From NCBI RefSeq assembly GCF_030317145.1, contig NZ_JASZYE010000002.1:496001-560000 (forward strand): DNA of 64,000 bases. The letters are read 5' to 3'. The DNA is from Variovorax flavidus. Its GTDB lineage: Bacteria; Pseudomonadota; Gammaproteobacteria; Burkholderiales; Burkholderiaceae_C. Below the pieces are notes generated by a model that saw only the letters and a program-made list of their open reading frames with translations, had not been told where the DNA came from and did not search any database. This document shows, one piece after another, positions 8,273 to 16,894 of the stretch; the stretch's first letter is position 1, and each line of letters begins with the position of its first letter. A program made the position numbers and the translations under genes.

Positions 8273-8836
8273 TCAGCTCTTGGCCGGCGGTGCCGGGTGG
8301 CGGTGCTGGCCGCCATGCTCCCCGCGACCGAAGCGCGCCATCGACTCGGTGTCGAAGGTCTTCTGCTGGTCCGGCGTCAGCGCCGCATAGAAGCTGCGCG
8401 TGGCGTCGGCACGCTTGGCGAACATGGCGCTGCGTTCGGCCTGGCGGGCCTGCATGCGGTCCAGGCGCTGCGGCGTGGTCAGCTTGGCGAATTCGGCACG
8501 GTCCGCACGAGCCTGCTCAGGAGAGCGTGCAGGCGGTTGCTGGGCCGTCGCGAAGCTGTTCCATGCGCCTTCCTGCGCCGGTGTGAGCTTGAGCTTTTCC
8601 TTCAGCGCCGAGAGGCGTTCCGCGCGATGCTTCTGCATGCGTTCGAGGCGCTGCGCGCGGTCCTCGCGGGCATGCTGGTGCTTGGCCTGGGGCTGTGCGC
8701 CGGGCTGTGCCTGGGTCGTCGCCGGAGCCGCAGGTGCGATCTGCGGGGCCTGCTGCTGCGCGAAGGCACCAGCCGAGGCGAAGGTGGCGGAGGCCAGGAG
8801 ACCGGCCCAGAGAAGGCTTTTGCGAGACGAGATCAT
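8273..8836 (-). CDS. periplasmic Spy/CpxP-like LTXXQ-motif protein
   Basis: A 187-residue exported protein. The signal peptide (MISSRKSLLWAGLLASATFASAGAFA) is followed by a Gln/Ala/Pro-rich linker, then two LTxxQ-type motifs, LKLTPAQEGAW and LTPDQQKTFD, within an all-helical region rich in Arg, Glu and Lys. The tail is His-rich (GRGEHGGQHRHPAPP). Spy and CpxP are periplasmic chaperones or stress sensors with these LTxxQ motifs; the His-rich tail could bind metal. AGGAAG lies 8 bases before the ATG at 8836. Its own regulator is not nearby. Confidence 0.8.
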   Translation of the reverse strand: MISSRKSLLWAGLLASATFASAGAFAQQQAPQIAPAAPATTQAQPGAQPQAKHQHAREDRAQRLERMQKHRAERLSALKEKLKLTPAQEGAWNSFATAQQPPARSPEQARADRAEFAKLTTPQRLDRMQARQAERSAMFAKRADATRSFYAALTPDQQKTFDTESMARFGRGEHGGQHRHPAPPAKS

Positions 8837-8962
8837 GAGAGTGCTTCCTTTCGAAGAAGCCCGCCACCGATGGGCAGCAGGTGAAGGGAAGTGTGGCGAC
8901 GGCATGTATCGCCTCCGTGAGGCGGGAGTTAGCGCGCGTAAAGAAAAATGAAGGGCTGCGGC

Positions 8963-9868
8963 TCAGCCGAGCTTGCCGCTCTGGAAGTCCTGCACTGCCT
9001 CCAGCACCTGCTCGCGCGTGTTCATGACGAAGGGGCCGTACTGCGCGATGGGCTCGTGCAGCGGCTTCCCCGCGATCAGCAAGGCCCGCGCCGGGCTGTG
9101 GTTGGAGGCGGGCGCATGCAGCACGACGCCGTCGCTGCCGGGATCGTTGGCAAAGATCGCCATGCGCTTGGTCGGGATCTCGCTGTTGCCGATGTAGAGC
9201 GATTCGCGGAACACGTAGAGCAGCGCGTTGTGCGTGTGCGGCAGCCGCTGCGAGAACTCGGTGCCGGGCGGCATCGTGATGTCGAGGTAGAGCGGCTCCG
9301 TGTGCTCGCGCTGCACGGCGCCCTGCACGCCATGGCTCTCACCGGCGATGACACGCACATGCACGTTGGCCGGCGTGGTGAATTCGGGAATCTCCTCGCT
9401 CTGGATGTCGCGATACCAGGGGTCGCGCAGCTTGTCCTTGGCCGGCAGGTTGAGCCAGAGCTGGAAGCCTTCCATCAGCCCCTCTTCCTGCTCGGGCAGT
9501 TCGCTGTGGATCAGTCCCCGGCCGGCCGTCATCCATTGCACGCCGCCGTTGGAAAGCAGCCCTTCGTGGCCGGCGCTGTCGCGATGGCGCATGCGGCCGG
9601 AGATCATGTAGGTGACCGTTTCGAAGCCGCGGTGCGGATGGCTCGGAAAGCCGCCGATGTAGTCGCCCGGGTTGTCGCTGCCGAAGGCATCGAGCATCAG
9701 GTAGGGGTCGAGCCGCTGCTGCAGGGTCTGGTGCAGCACGCGCGTGAGCTTCACGCCGTCGCCGTCGCTGGTGGAGACGCCAGCGACGATCTGGTCGATG
9801 CCGCGGGGCCGGGCGAGCGCAACCGGCTCGACGCCGTGCGAGTTGTGGGCGTTGCGTGGGGTGGTCAT
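8963..9868 (-). CDS. pirin family protein
   Basis: A 301-residue bicupin. The N-terminal cupin holds the metal-site pattern GGFPSHPHRGFETVTYMISG followed by HRDSAGHEGLLSNGGVQWMTAGRGLIHSE, with His residues near 75-80 and 120 and the Glu near 125. The C-terminal cupin is typical of pirins (GQ-like HTHNALLYVF, ASNHSPARALLIAGKPLHEPI). Bacterial pirins such as YhhW act as quercetin dioxygenases or as metabolic regulators; the role here is open. It sits 77 bases downstream of the racemase-like gene on the same strand, so it may be read with the ABC operon or from its own promoter. Confidence 0.9.
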   Translation of the reverse strand: MTTPRNAHNSHGVEPVALARPRGIDQIVAGVSTSDGDGVKLTRVLHQTLQQRLDPYLMLDAFGSDNPGDYIGGFPSHPHRGFETVTYMISGRMRHRDSAGHEGLLSNGGVQWMTAGRGLIHSELPEQEEGLMEGFQLWLNLPAKDKLRDPWYRDIQSEEIPEFTTPANVHVRVIAGESHGVQGAVQREHTEPLYLDITMPPGTEFSQRLPHTHNALLYVFRESLYIGNSEIPTKRMAIFANDPGSDGVVLHAPASNHSPARALLIAGKPLHEPIAQYGPFVMNTREQVLEAVQDFQSGKLG

Positions 9869-9945
9869 GCGGTGCATGGTCGCACGACCGTGACGACCGC
9901 GCTGTCGGTGGGGATGCCGCTTTCGCGGTAACGGACGGCGGGGCC

Positions 9946-10677
9946 TCAGCCCAGCGCCTCGAGTTCCCACGAGACGTTCTGCCAGGCCACGCCGAAGGCG
10001 CGCGTCACAGGTTGCGGCGTCGCGGACCGGATGGCATCGACCGCCCACACGGCACCGGCGCTCACGCTGTCGATGAGAGGCACCGGCACGCCGGGGGCGA
10101 TGTCGGCCGCCATGCCGGCGAGGCCGGCGCCGCCGAGGATGACGGCCTGTGCGTCGAAGCGCAGGGCGGCTTCGCGGCACGCTTCGGCCAGCAGCGCGCG
10201 AGCGCCCTGCGGGTCGCTGGCGAGCTGGGCGCCCGTCGGCGCCACCGTGTGGATGCCCGCAAGCGACGGCGAGTAGCCGAGCGACCACGCCAGCCGTTCG
10301 AGCATCGGCCGCCACGCCTCGCCGCCCGTCACGATGGCGAAGCGGCCGTGCTTCGCCGCTGAAAGGAACGACGCCTCCGCCAATCCGCTGACCGGCACGC
10401 CGGCGCCTGTGCGCAGCGCAAAGAGGCCCGGATCGCCGAAGCAGCCGATCAGCACCGCATCGGGTCGCCCGCCGTGCGCGTGCGTCGCGGCCCAGGCATC
10501 GAGCGTCGCGTGCTGCGCCACTGCATAGCTGGCCTCGCAGGCGATGTACGGCGCGCCGAAGCGCGCGGTCACCGCTTGCACCTGCAGCGCGTCGCCCGCC
10601 TGCGTCTGCAGATGGCGCTGCAGCAACTCGCTGACCGAAGCCGAGGTGTTGGGGTTGATGACGAGCAGGCAAGCCAT
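9946..10677 (-). CDS. Asp/Glu/hydantoin racemase-like protein lacking the second catalytic cysteine
   Basis: A 243-residue protein of the Asp/Glu/hydantoin racemase fold. It begins LLVINPNTS and carries the first active-site block VLIGCFGDPGLFALR with Cys79. In the second block, where hydantoin racemases read LGCAG, this protein has ILGGAGLAG, so Gly183 replaces the second cysteine. Two-base racemisation is therefore doubtful, and a decarboxylase, isomerase or one-base enzyme is possible. Its ATG shares a base with the stop of the preceding permease gene (TGATG). That places it as the last gene of the importer operon, so it probably acts on the imported compound. Confidence 0.8.
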   Translation of the reverse strand: MACLLVINPNTSASVSELLQRHLQTQAGDALQVQAVTARFGAPYIACEASYAVAQHATLDAWAATHAHGGRPDAVLIGCFGDPGLFALRTGAGVPVSGLAEASFLSAAKHGRFAIVTGGEAWRPMLERLAWSLGYSPSLAGIHTVAPTGAQLASDPQGARALLAEACREAALRFDAQAVILGGAGLAGMAADIAPGVPVPLIDSVSAGAVWAVDAIRSATPQPVTRAFGVAWQNVSWELEALG

Positions 10678-11567
10678 CAGCGACGGCGCGTGGACCGCCT
10701 GCGCAACAGGGCAGCGGAACCGAGCGCGAGGGCCATCACGGCGAAGGACACGACGGTGGTCACCGTGCCGAGCGCGTAGATGGATGGCGTGGTCACGGTC
10801 GATGTCAGGCCCTGGAGTTCGAGGGGCAGGGTGTTGACGTCGCCGATGGCTTGCGAGGTGCGTGCGATCTCGTCCCAGCTCAGCGTGAAGCCGAACATGC
10901 CGATACCGACGATGGAAGGTCCGATCAGCGGCAGCACCACGTGGCAGAAGCTCTGCCAGGGCGTTGCGCCGAGATCGCGGGCGGCCTCTTCGTAGGCCGG
11001 GTTGAAGCGGTTGAACACCGCGAACATGATGAGCAGCCCGAAGGGCAGCGTCCACGTGAGGTGCGCGCCCAGCGCGGAGGTGAGGAGGCCGAGCGCGGTG
11101 CCGTAGTTCTCCAGCGTGCTGGTGGCATCCATCGCGGTCAGCGCGCTCTTGATGCCGCCATCGAGCAGGCGGAACTGCAGCCCGATGCCGAGCGACACGA
11201 TGATCGACGGCATGATCAGGCTCGCCACCGTGATGAAGAACAGGGCGTTGCCGCCCTTGAGCCGCTTGCGGAAGGCGAGGCCCGCGAGCACCGAGAGCAC
11301 GACGGTGAAGAGCATCACCACCGCCCCCAGCATGAGCGAGCGCCGGAAAGCCGCACCGATGTCGACCGTGCCCAGCCCCTCGGCAAGCTTGCGGAACCAG
11401 TGCAGCGAAACGCCGCGCAGCGGAAAGGTCAGCCCGCCTTCCGGCCCCTGGAAGCTGAGCACGAAGATCGTGATCATCGGTCCGTAGAGGAAGAGCACGA
11501 AGAGCGAGAAGACGATGGCGAGCGGCCAGAAGCCTGCTGAACGTTGCTCGCCGATCCGATTGCTCAT
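10677..11567 (-). CDS. ABC transporter inner-membrane permease, PotC-like
   Basis: A 296-residue protein with six predicted membrane helices and the BPD_transp_1 EAA loop (EEAARDLGATPWQSFCHVVLPLIGPSI). The N-terminal pattern (LYGPMITIFVLSFQG) is that of the second permease of spermidine/putrescine-type importers. It pairs with the preceding permease, whose stop overlaps its start by four bases. Substrate specificity cannot be read from the permease; the racemase-like partner would suit an amino-acid, hydantoin or other ureide-type substrate. Confidence 0.9.
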   Translation of the reverse strand: MSNRIGEQRSAGFWPLAIVFSLFVLFLYGPMITIFVLSFQGPEGGLTFPLRGVSLHWFRKLAEGLGTVDIGAAFRRSLMLGAVVMLFTVVLSVLAGLAFRKRLKGGNALFFITVASLIMPSIIVSLGIGLQFRLLDGGIKSALTAMDATSTLENYGTALGLLTSALGAHLTWTLPFGLLIMFAVFNRFNPAYEEAARDLGATPWQSFCHVVLPLIGPSIVGIGMFGFTLSWDEIARTSQAIGDVNTLPLELQGLTSTVTTPSIYALGTVTTVVSFAVMALALGSAALLRRRSTRRR

Positions 11568-12484
11568 AGTTCCTTACGGATGTCGACGAGGCGAGTCAGG
11601 CCCCAGATGATCATCAGCACCACCGCCAGCAGGATCATCGCGTTTGCCGCCGCGAGCGGGAACTGCAGGTACGAGGTCTGCACCTGGATGATCTTGCCGA
11701 TGGAGGCGATCTGCTGGCCGCCCATCACGCCGATGGTGACGAAGTCGCCCATGACGATGGTGATGACGAAGATCGATCCGATCAGGATGCCGGTGCGCGA
11801 GAGCGGCACGATCACGTTCCACAGCGTCTGCCAGCCCGATGCGCCGGAGTCGCTTGCGGCTTCGAGCAGCGAGCGGTCGATGCGCATCATCGAGTTGAAG
11901 ATCGGCACGATCATGAACATCGTGTACAGGTGCACGAAGGCGAGCACCACCGAGAAGTCGGAGAACAGCAGCCACTCGATGGGCGTGTCGATCAGGCCCA
12001 TGCCCATCAGGCCCTGGTTCACGAGCCCGTTGCGCCCGAGCAGCGGCACCCACGAGATCATGCGGATCACGTTCGAGGTCCAGAAGGGCACGGTGCACAG
12101 AACGAAGAGCAGCGTCTGGATGCCCGGCGAACGCACGTGGAACGCGAGGAAGTAGGCCACCGCGAAGCCGATCACGAGCGTGATGGCCCACACCAGGAGG
12201 CAGAACTTGAGCGTGCTGAGGTAGGTCGACAGCGTGACGCAGAAGTCGCCGTTGTCAGTGAGGTGCGAGCACCCTTCGAAGATGCTCAGGTAGTTGCGCG
12301 GCGAGAGCGCGGGGATGAGTTCGTACTCGTTGAAGTTCCACAGGCTGACCATCGCGATCAGCGCCAGCGGGATCAGGAAGAACAGCAGGAACACCAGCGC
12401 GAACGGCGCCGCCTGCCACCACGCGCCGAGGGTGCGGGTGGGCTGCGCGGCGGCGGCGGGCAAGCTGGCGACCTGCGAGCTCAT
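11564..12484 (-). CDS. ABC transporter inner-membrane permease, PotB-like
   Basis: A 306-residue permease with an N-terminal membrane helix (FALVFLLFFLIPLALIAMVSLW), an extended periplasmic stretch containing two Cys residues near 75-85, and the EAA loop EAASDSGASGWQTLWNVIVPLSRTGI. It is the first permease subunit of a polyamine-type ABC importer. It begins one base downstream of the binding-protein stop and overlaps the next permease, so translation is probably coupled along the operon. Confidence 0.9.
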   Translation of the reverse strand: MSSQVASLPAAAAQPTRTLGAWWQAAPFALVFLLFFLIPLALIAMVSLWNFNEYELIPALSPRNYLSIFEGCSHLTDNGDFCVTLSTYLSTLKFCLLVWAITLVIGFAVAYFLAFHVRSPGIQTLLFVLCTVPFWTSNVIRMISWVPLLGRNGLVNQGLMGMGLIDTPIEWLLFSDFSVVLAFVHLYTMFMIVPIFNSMMRIDRSLLEAASDSGASGWQTLWNVIVPLSRTGILIGSIFVITIVMGDFVTIGVMGGQQIASIGKIIQVQTSYLQFPLAAANAMILLAVVLMIIWGLTRLVDIRKEL

Positions 12485-12485
12485 G

Positions 12486-13757
12486 CTATGCCGCGACGAA
12501 CTCGTTCCACTTCCGGACCATGTATTCGTTCTCGTCCATCACGGCGTTCCAGCAGGCGATGCCGCCCATGCGCTGCTCGTAGCTACCGCCGTCGCGCACC
12601 GCGCCGGCCTTGGCAATCACGTCGCCCTGCGGGCTCTTGATGTCCTGCGTCGCGGCCTTGCCCTCCATCCAGTACGCCCACTCGTACGGTTCCATCTTGG
12701 CCTTGGCCGTCTCCAGCACGGCGCTGTAGTAGCCCTGGCGGTTGAGGTACGCGCCGGCCCAGCCGTCGAGGAACCAGTTGATGAACTCGTAGGCGCCGTC
12801 GAGCTTCTTGCCCGAGAGCGTGGCCGGAAGGCCGAAGCCGGAGGCCCAGGCGCGATAGCCTTCCTTCAGCGGCTGGAAGGTGCAGGCGATGCCCTTGCTG
12901 CGAACGGCCGTCACGGCCGGCGACCACATCGACTGGATCACCACCTCGCCCGAGGACATGAGGTTGACGGACTCATTGAAGTCCTTCCACAGCGCGCGGA
13001 ACTGGCCGGCCTTCTTGGCCTCGATCAGCGTCTTGATCGTGAGGTCGATCTCCGCCTTGGTCATGTTGCCCTTGTCGGCGTACTTGTGGATGCCCTTGGA
13101 CTCCACCACCATCGCCGCATCCATGATGCCGATCGACGGAATGTTCAGGATCGCGGCCTTGCCCTTGAACTCCGGGTTCAGCAGCTCGGCCCACGAGCCG
13201 ATGGGCCGCTTGATGAGGTCGGGCCGGATGCCCAGCGTGTCGGCGTTGTAGGTGGTCGGGATCAGCGACATGAACTGCGTCGGCGACTTGGCGAAGGCCT
13301 TGCTCTTCTCGCCTTCGAGAAAGATCACCTTGATCGGCGCGGTGCCCTGGTCGCCCACCTTCTTGCCGGCGACTTCGCCCTTGGTGAAGAGCGAGGTGAT
13401 CTTGTCGGCATTCTTCACGCGCTTGGTGTCGATGCCCTTGAGGTTGCCCGTGGGCACGATCTTCTTGAGCGAGAAGTACTCGGTGTCGATCAGGTCGAAG
13501 CTGTTGGGCGCGGTCACGGCGCGCTTGGTGACGTCATCGGTGGTCACGGCCACGTACTGGATCTCGATGCCGGTGTCGGCCTTGAACTTCTCGGCGATCG
13601 CCTTGTCCTGGTTGACCGCGGTGCCAAGGTAGCGCAGCACGATCTTTTCCTGCGCATGGATGGCGGGGAACACGCCCGTCGCCAGGATGCCCGCGGTGCC
13701 CTGCAGCAGCGTTCGGCGCTGCACGCCGGTGGAGGTCGATTCGGTTTTTTTGGACAT
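12486..13757 (-). CDS. ABC transporter periplasmic substrate-binding protein, PotD/Tat-type
   Basis: A 423-residue extracellular solute-binding protein. The N-terminus holds a twin-arginine-like signal (VQRRTLLQGTAGILATGVFPAIHA) and the mature part starts near QEKIVLRYLG. The fold is that of family 1/8 binding proteins related to polyamine binding proteins (YNADTLG, AWASGFGLPATLSG, AYEFINWFLDGWAGAYLNRQGYYSAV). The Tat signal suggests export in the folded state. A GGAG box lies 8 bases before the ATG. It is unusually long for a PotD, about 60-70 residues more. Confidence 0.9.
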   Translation of the reverse strand: MSKKTESTSTGVQRRTLLQGTAGILATGVFPAIHAQEKIVLRYLGTAVNQDKAIAEKFKADTGIEIQYVAVTTDDVTKRAVTAPNSFDLIDTEYFSLKKIVPTGNLKGIDTKRVKNADKITSLFTKGEVAGKKVGDQGTAPIKVIFLEGEKSKAFAKSPTQFMSLIPTTYNADTLGIRPDLIKRPIGSWAELLNPEFKGKAAILNIPSIGIMDAAMVVESKGIHKYADKGNMTKAEIDLTIKTLIEAKKAGQFRALWKDFNESVNLMSSGEVVIQSMWSPAVTAVRSKGIACTFQPLKEGYRAWASGFGLPATLSGKKLDGAYEFINWFLDGWAGAYLNRQGYYSAVLETAKAKMEPYEWAYWMEGKAATQDIKSPQGDVIAKAGAVRDGGSYEQRMGGIACWNAVMDENEYMVRKWNEFVAA

Positions 13758-13833
13758 GGCAGGTCTCCTGGGAGGCAGTGATGAAGAAAGGGGTGGAGGG
13801 AAAAAGCCGGGAGGACGGGGCACGCGGCGCAGG

Positions 13834-14946
13834 TCAGGACGCCATCGCGGCCAGTGCCGCGAGCGGCTCGTATCGCGGCGACGGCGTGCCGTTGGTGGTG
13901 CCATGGGGCCGCGTCGCGCCGGGTCCGAGCCTGCGGGCGTCGGCCTCGGCCCAGGTCAGCCGCACGCTGTCGCCGACTGCGTAGCTGCGCGTGACGAAGG
14001 CCTTTTCGGACAGCAGCACAGAGACCCCGCTGCGCTCCGGCCGCTCGCCGGTGAGCCGGAGGCCGAGCAGCACGTAGGTGCCCTGGTATTCGACGTCGGT
14101 CACATGGGCGGGGATGCCGACCTCGCCGACCGCGCCCGTGGCCGGGGCGATCTGCATGTGATCGTTGCGCACCGCGACCAGCCCGTCATGCAGGGCGAAC
14201 ACGTTGTGCCCGCCCATGAAGCGGGCGACGAACTCGCTGGAGGGGTGGTTGTAGACCTCGTGCGGCGAGCCGACCTGCTCGATCAGCCCGTGGTTCATCA
14301 CCACCATCGTGTCGGCCAGCGCCATCGCCTCTTCCTGCGAGTGCGTGACGTGGATGAAGGTCAGGCCCAGTTCCTTCTGCCAGCGGCGCAACTCGGCACG
14401 CATCTGGATGCGCAGGAAGGGGTCGAGGGCGGAGAGCGGCTCGTCGAGCAGCAGCACGCGCGGCTCGGTGATGAGCGCGCGGGCCAGTGCCACACGCTGT
14501 TGCTGGCCGCCGGAGAGTTCGCCGGGCTTGCGCTCGGCCAGGTGCCCCATCGCCACGCGGTCGAGCAGGTTCTTCGCCCGGCGGTGGCGCTCGCTCTTCG
14601 AGGCGCCCTTCATCTTGAGGCTGAAGGCGACGTTGTCGAGCGCCGAGAGGTGCGGAAAGAGCGCGAAGCTCTGGAACATCATCGCCGTGCCGCGGGCGGC
14701 GGCCGGCAAGTTGGTGATGTTGCGGTTGTCGAGCAGGATGTCGCCGCCCGACACCGACTCGTGCCCCGCGACCATGCGCAGCGTCGTGCTCTTGCCGCAG
14801 CCGGAGGGGCCGAGCAGGCAGCAGTAGCTTCCGCTCGCGATGCGCAGGTCGATCTGGTCGACGGCGGGAGGCGCACCGGCGGCGTAGCACTTGCTCAGTG
14901 CAACGATTTCAACGGCTGCGGGCGGAAGGGCGGTGACAGCATCCAT
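13834..14946 (-). CDS. ABC transporter ATP-binding protein, PotA-like
   Basis: A 370-residue ATPase and first gene of the importer operon. Walker A is GPSGCGKST near residue 47, the Q-loop is FQSFALFPHL, the signature is LSGGQQQR, Walker B is LLLDEP and the switch His lies in HVTHSQEEA. A C-terminal TOBE domain (about residues 280-350) is present, as in PotA/CysA-type proteins. Between it and the binding protein lie 76 bases, the largest gap in the operon, with the ribosome-binding site of the next gene. Confidence 0.92.
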   Translation of the reverse strand: MDAVTALPPAAVEIVALSKCYAAGAPPAVDQIDLRIASGSYCCLLGPSGCGKSTTLRMVAGHESVSGGDILLDNRNITNLPAAARGTAMMFQSFALFPHLSALDNVAFSLKMKGASKSERHRRAKNLLDRVAMGHLAERKPGELSGGQQQRVALARALITEPRVLLLDEPLSALDPFLRIQMRAELRRWQKELGLTFIHVTHSQEEAMALADTMVVMNHGLIEQVGSPHEVYNHPSSEFVARFMGGHNVFALHDGLVAVRNDHMQIAPATGAVGEVGIPAHVTDVEYQGTYVLLGLRLTGERPERSGVSVLLSEKAFVTRSYAVGDSVRLTWAEADARRLGPGATRPHGTTNGTPSPRYEPLAALAAMAS

Positions 14947-15033
14947 TGATGCTGCTGGTGCAAGACATGTGCCAGCGATCCGGGGGCTGGCAGGCCGGTC
15001 GATGCTCCGAATTGGTGCGTACGGGGCGCCGCG

Positions 15034-16314
15034 TCAGGGTGGTGCGAAATGCGCGGTCGCGACGTTCCGGAGCAAGGCGTCGCGCTGCGGCTTGGTGATG
15101 CCGCGCACGCCTTCCGCGACCGTCTTGGCCCGCGCGGCATCGATGTTCCCGTCGCGCTGCCATTTCTCGATCGCCGCGTTGGGGTTGTTCAGCATCGCGG
15201 CGAGCCAGACGGCCTGGGCCGGTTCGAGGTTGCGGGCGCCGCGCTTGAAGTAGCGGCGCGCGGCGGCTTCGGCACCGCACAGGTCGGGGCCCCAGGGGGC
15301 GTTGTCCAGGTAGAGCTGGAGGATGCGGGCCTTGCCCAGCGTCTGTTCCATCTCGACCGCGTAGAGCAGTTCGCGCAGCTTGCGGTCGGCGCTGCGCTCG
15401 CCGCCGGTCACGAGCAGCTTGGCGAGCTGCTGGGTGAGGGTGCTGGCGCCGCGCTCCACCTGGCCCGCCTTCTGGTTGCTTTCGAGCGAGGGCACGAGTT
15501 CGGCGAGGTCGTAGCCGGGATGGGTGAAGAAGCGCTGGTCTTCCGCTGCGATGACGGAGCGGGCGAGCCAGCTCTCGTTCGTGAGCCGGCTTGGTGCGCC
15601 GCAACTGCTGCGTGCATTGAGCATCGCCTCGGTGCCCAGCCCTTCGACGGTGAATTGCGAGATGCGGGGCTGCAGCGTGAAGGTGCGGGCGGGCAGCGCG
15701 ACCTGGGCGTGCAGCCCGAAGGTGCCGGTGATGCGCCCGCGTTGCAGTTCGGGAAGGCCGGGCGCCAGCACGGCATACCAGCGCGTGATGGGCGCGTCCG
15801 CCGCGTTGATGTTGAGTTGCAGGGCCTTCTGCGTGAGGCGGCCGCTCCACTGCGCGCGCAGCACCCCGTCGCTCGCGCCATCCGTGGTGGCCGACATGGG
15901 CCCGGGCGGGAAGGCTTCGAGCGTCCCGCCCAGCGCACCGCCATCGCGGCGCACCGTGGCGCGCAGGCGTTCGAGCCGGATGGGCGCCTCGCCCAGCGCA
16001 GGCACCGTGGCGCTGCAGGGGGCGCATTGCAGTTCGAGGGTGCCGGTGGGTTCGCTCCAGCCGAAGCGCACCGGGCCGAAGTCGGTGTTGACGGTGCGGC
16101 CCGCGATCCAGGGGGCGAACCACGAGGAGGTGGCCAGCCGGATGGCGGTCGGCACGCCGACGTCGATGGAAACGGGACCCACCTTGACCCGGGCGGGCCA
16201 CTCGTCCGGGCCGGGCGCCAGGGCCAGCCGCACGATCAGGTACGCGGCGACGCCCGCCGTCAGCACCAGGGCCAGGGTTGCGAAAAGCAGGTAAAGCAGC
16301 GCTTTTTTTAACAA
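15034..16314 (-). CDS. membrane-anchored GT51 peptidoglycan transglycosylase with an unusual N-terminal domain
   Basis: A 426-residue protein: a membrane anchor (residues 5-30), a region of about 210 residues resembling no family I recognise, then a glycosyltransferase-51 domain from about residue 240. GT51 motifs are visible: AAEDQRFFTHPGYD (catalytic Glu), RGASTLTQQLAK, DRKLRELLYAVEME and KARILQLYLDNAPWG. There is no transpeptidase domain. GT51 enzymes polymerise lipid II into glycan strands at the outer face of the inner membrane. It is the last gene of the exosortase operon, 7 bases after the EpsI-like gene, which is unusual company for such an enzyme and suggests a role in wall passage or anchoring. 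Confidence 0.85.
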   Translation of the reverse strand: MLKKALLYLLFATLALVLTAGVAAYLIVRLALAPGPDEWPARVKVGPVSIDVGVPTAIRLATSSWFAPWIAGRTVNTDFGPVRFGWSEPTGTLELQCAPCSATVPALGEAPIRLERLRATVRRDGGALGGTLEAFPPGPMSATTDGASDGVLRAQWSGRLTQKALQLNINAADAPITRWYAVLAPGLPELQRGRITGTFGLHAQVALPARTFTLQPRISQFTVEGLGTEAMLNARSSCGAPSRLTNESWLARSVIAAEDQRFFTHPGYDLAELVPSLESNQKAGQVERGASTLTQQLAKLLVTGGERSADRKLRELLYAVEMEQTLGKARILQLYLDNAPWGPDLCGAEAAARRYFKRGARNLEPAQAVWLAAMLNNPNAAIEKWQRDGNIDAARAKTVAEGVRGITKPQRDALLRNVATAHFAPP

Positions 16315-16321
16315 GTCTCTC

Positions 16322-16894
16322 TCACTCGATCCGTCTCGCCAGGGTCACAGCTTGCCACGGTCCGTGCGACCGGCCGCTGGCGGCCGCCCAGTACCAGGCT
16401 GAAGTGTCGGTGAAAGCATCCCCCTGGGCGTCGACGATGCGCTCGCAGACGCGCATTTTTTGTGCGCCGTGGCGTTCAGCGACGAAACAGCGCCACATCC
16501 GGGCATGCACGTCGCGCTCCAGGCGGGCCTGCGCGATGCCGTAGCCGAGGGCGCGGTAGCAATCGGCGGCCGGGTGCAGCATACGGGTGGGTGCGTGGAC
16601 CTGGCGCAGCACCAGCATCTGCTCGCCATCGGTCATGCGCGCGATCGCGCCGGGAAACTGCCTGGCGAAGCGCTGCTCCACTTCGCTGAGGGCCAGGGGA
16701 CGCAGCGGCACGCCGTCCCACTCGCTCGGCCATTCCTCGAAGACGGTTGCGGCGGCGGGTGGCCGTGGCTGATGCAGCGCGGAGGCCGCCGACCAGATCA
16801 CGCACAGCAGCATGACCAGGGCGAAAGCCGCCTTGTGCGCGATGCGGTTGACGAAGCGATTGGCGAGCCAGCGGTCAAGAAGCGGTATCGACAC
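16322..16894 (-). CDS. exosortase-associated EpsI-like protein
   Basis: A 190-residue protein with one N-terminal membrane helix (KAAFALVMLLCVIWSAASALH) and a periplasmic part. The block VLRQVHAPTRMLHPAADCYRALGYGI resembles the core of EpsI-type proteins, which are encoded beside or fused to exosortases. Its start lies inside the exosortase gene and overlaps it by 20 bases in another frame, so the two are coupled. A role as partner of the exosortase is inferred from this overlap and the motif; the biochemical task of EpsI proteins is not settled. Confidence 0.65.
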   Translation of the reverse strand: MSIPLLDRWLANRFVNRIAHKAAFALVMLLCVIWSAASALHQPRPPAAATVFEEWPSEWDGVPLRPLALSEVEQRFARQFPGAIARMTDGEQMLVLRQVHAPTRMLHPAADCYRALGYGIAQARLERDVHARMWRCFVAERHGAQKMRVCERIVDAQGDAFTDTSAWYWAAASGRSHGPWQAVTLARRIE

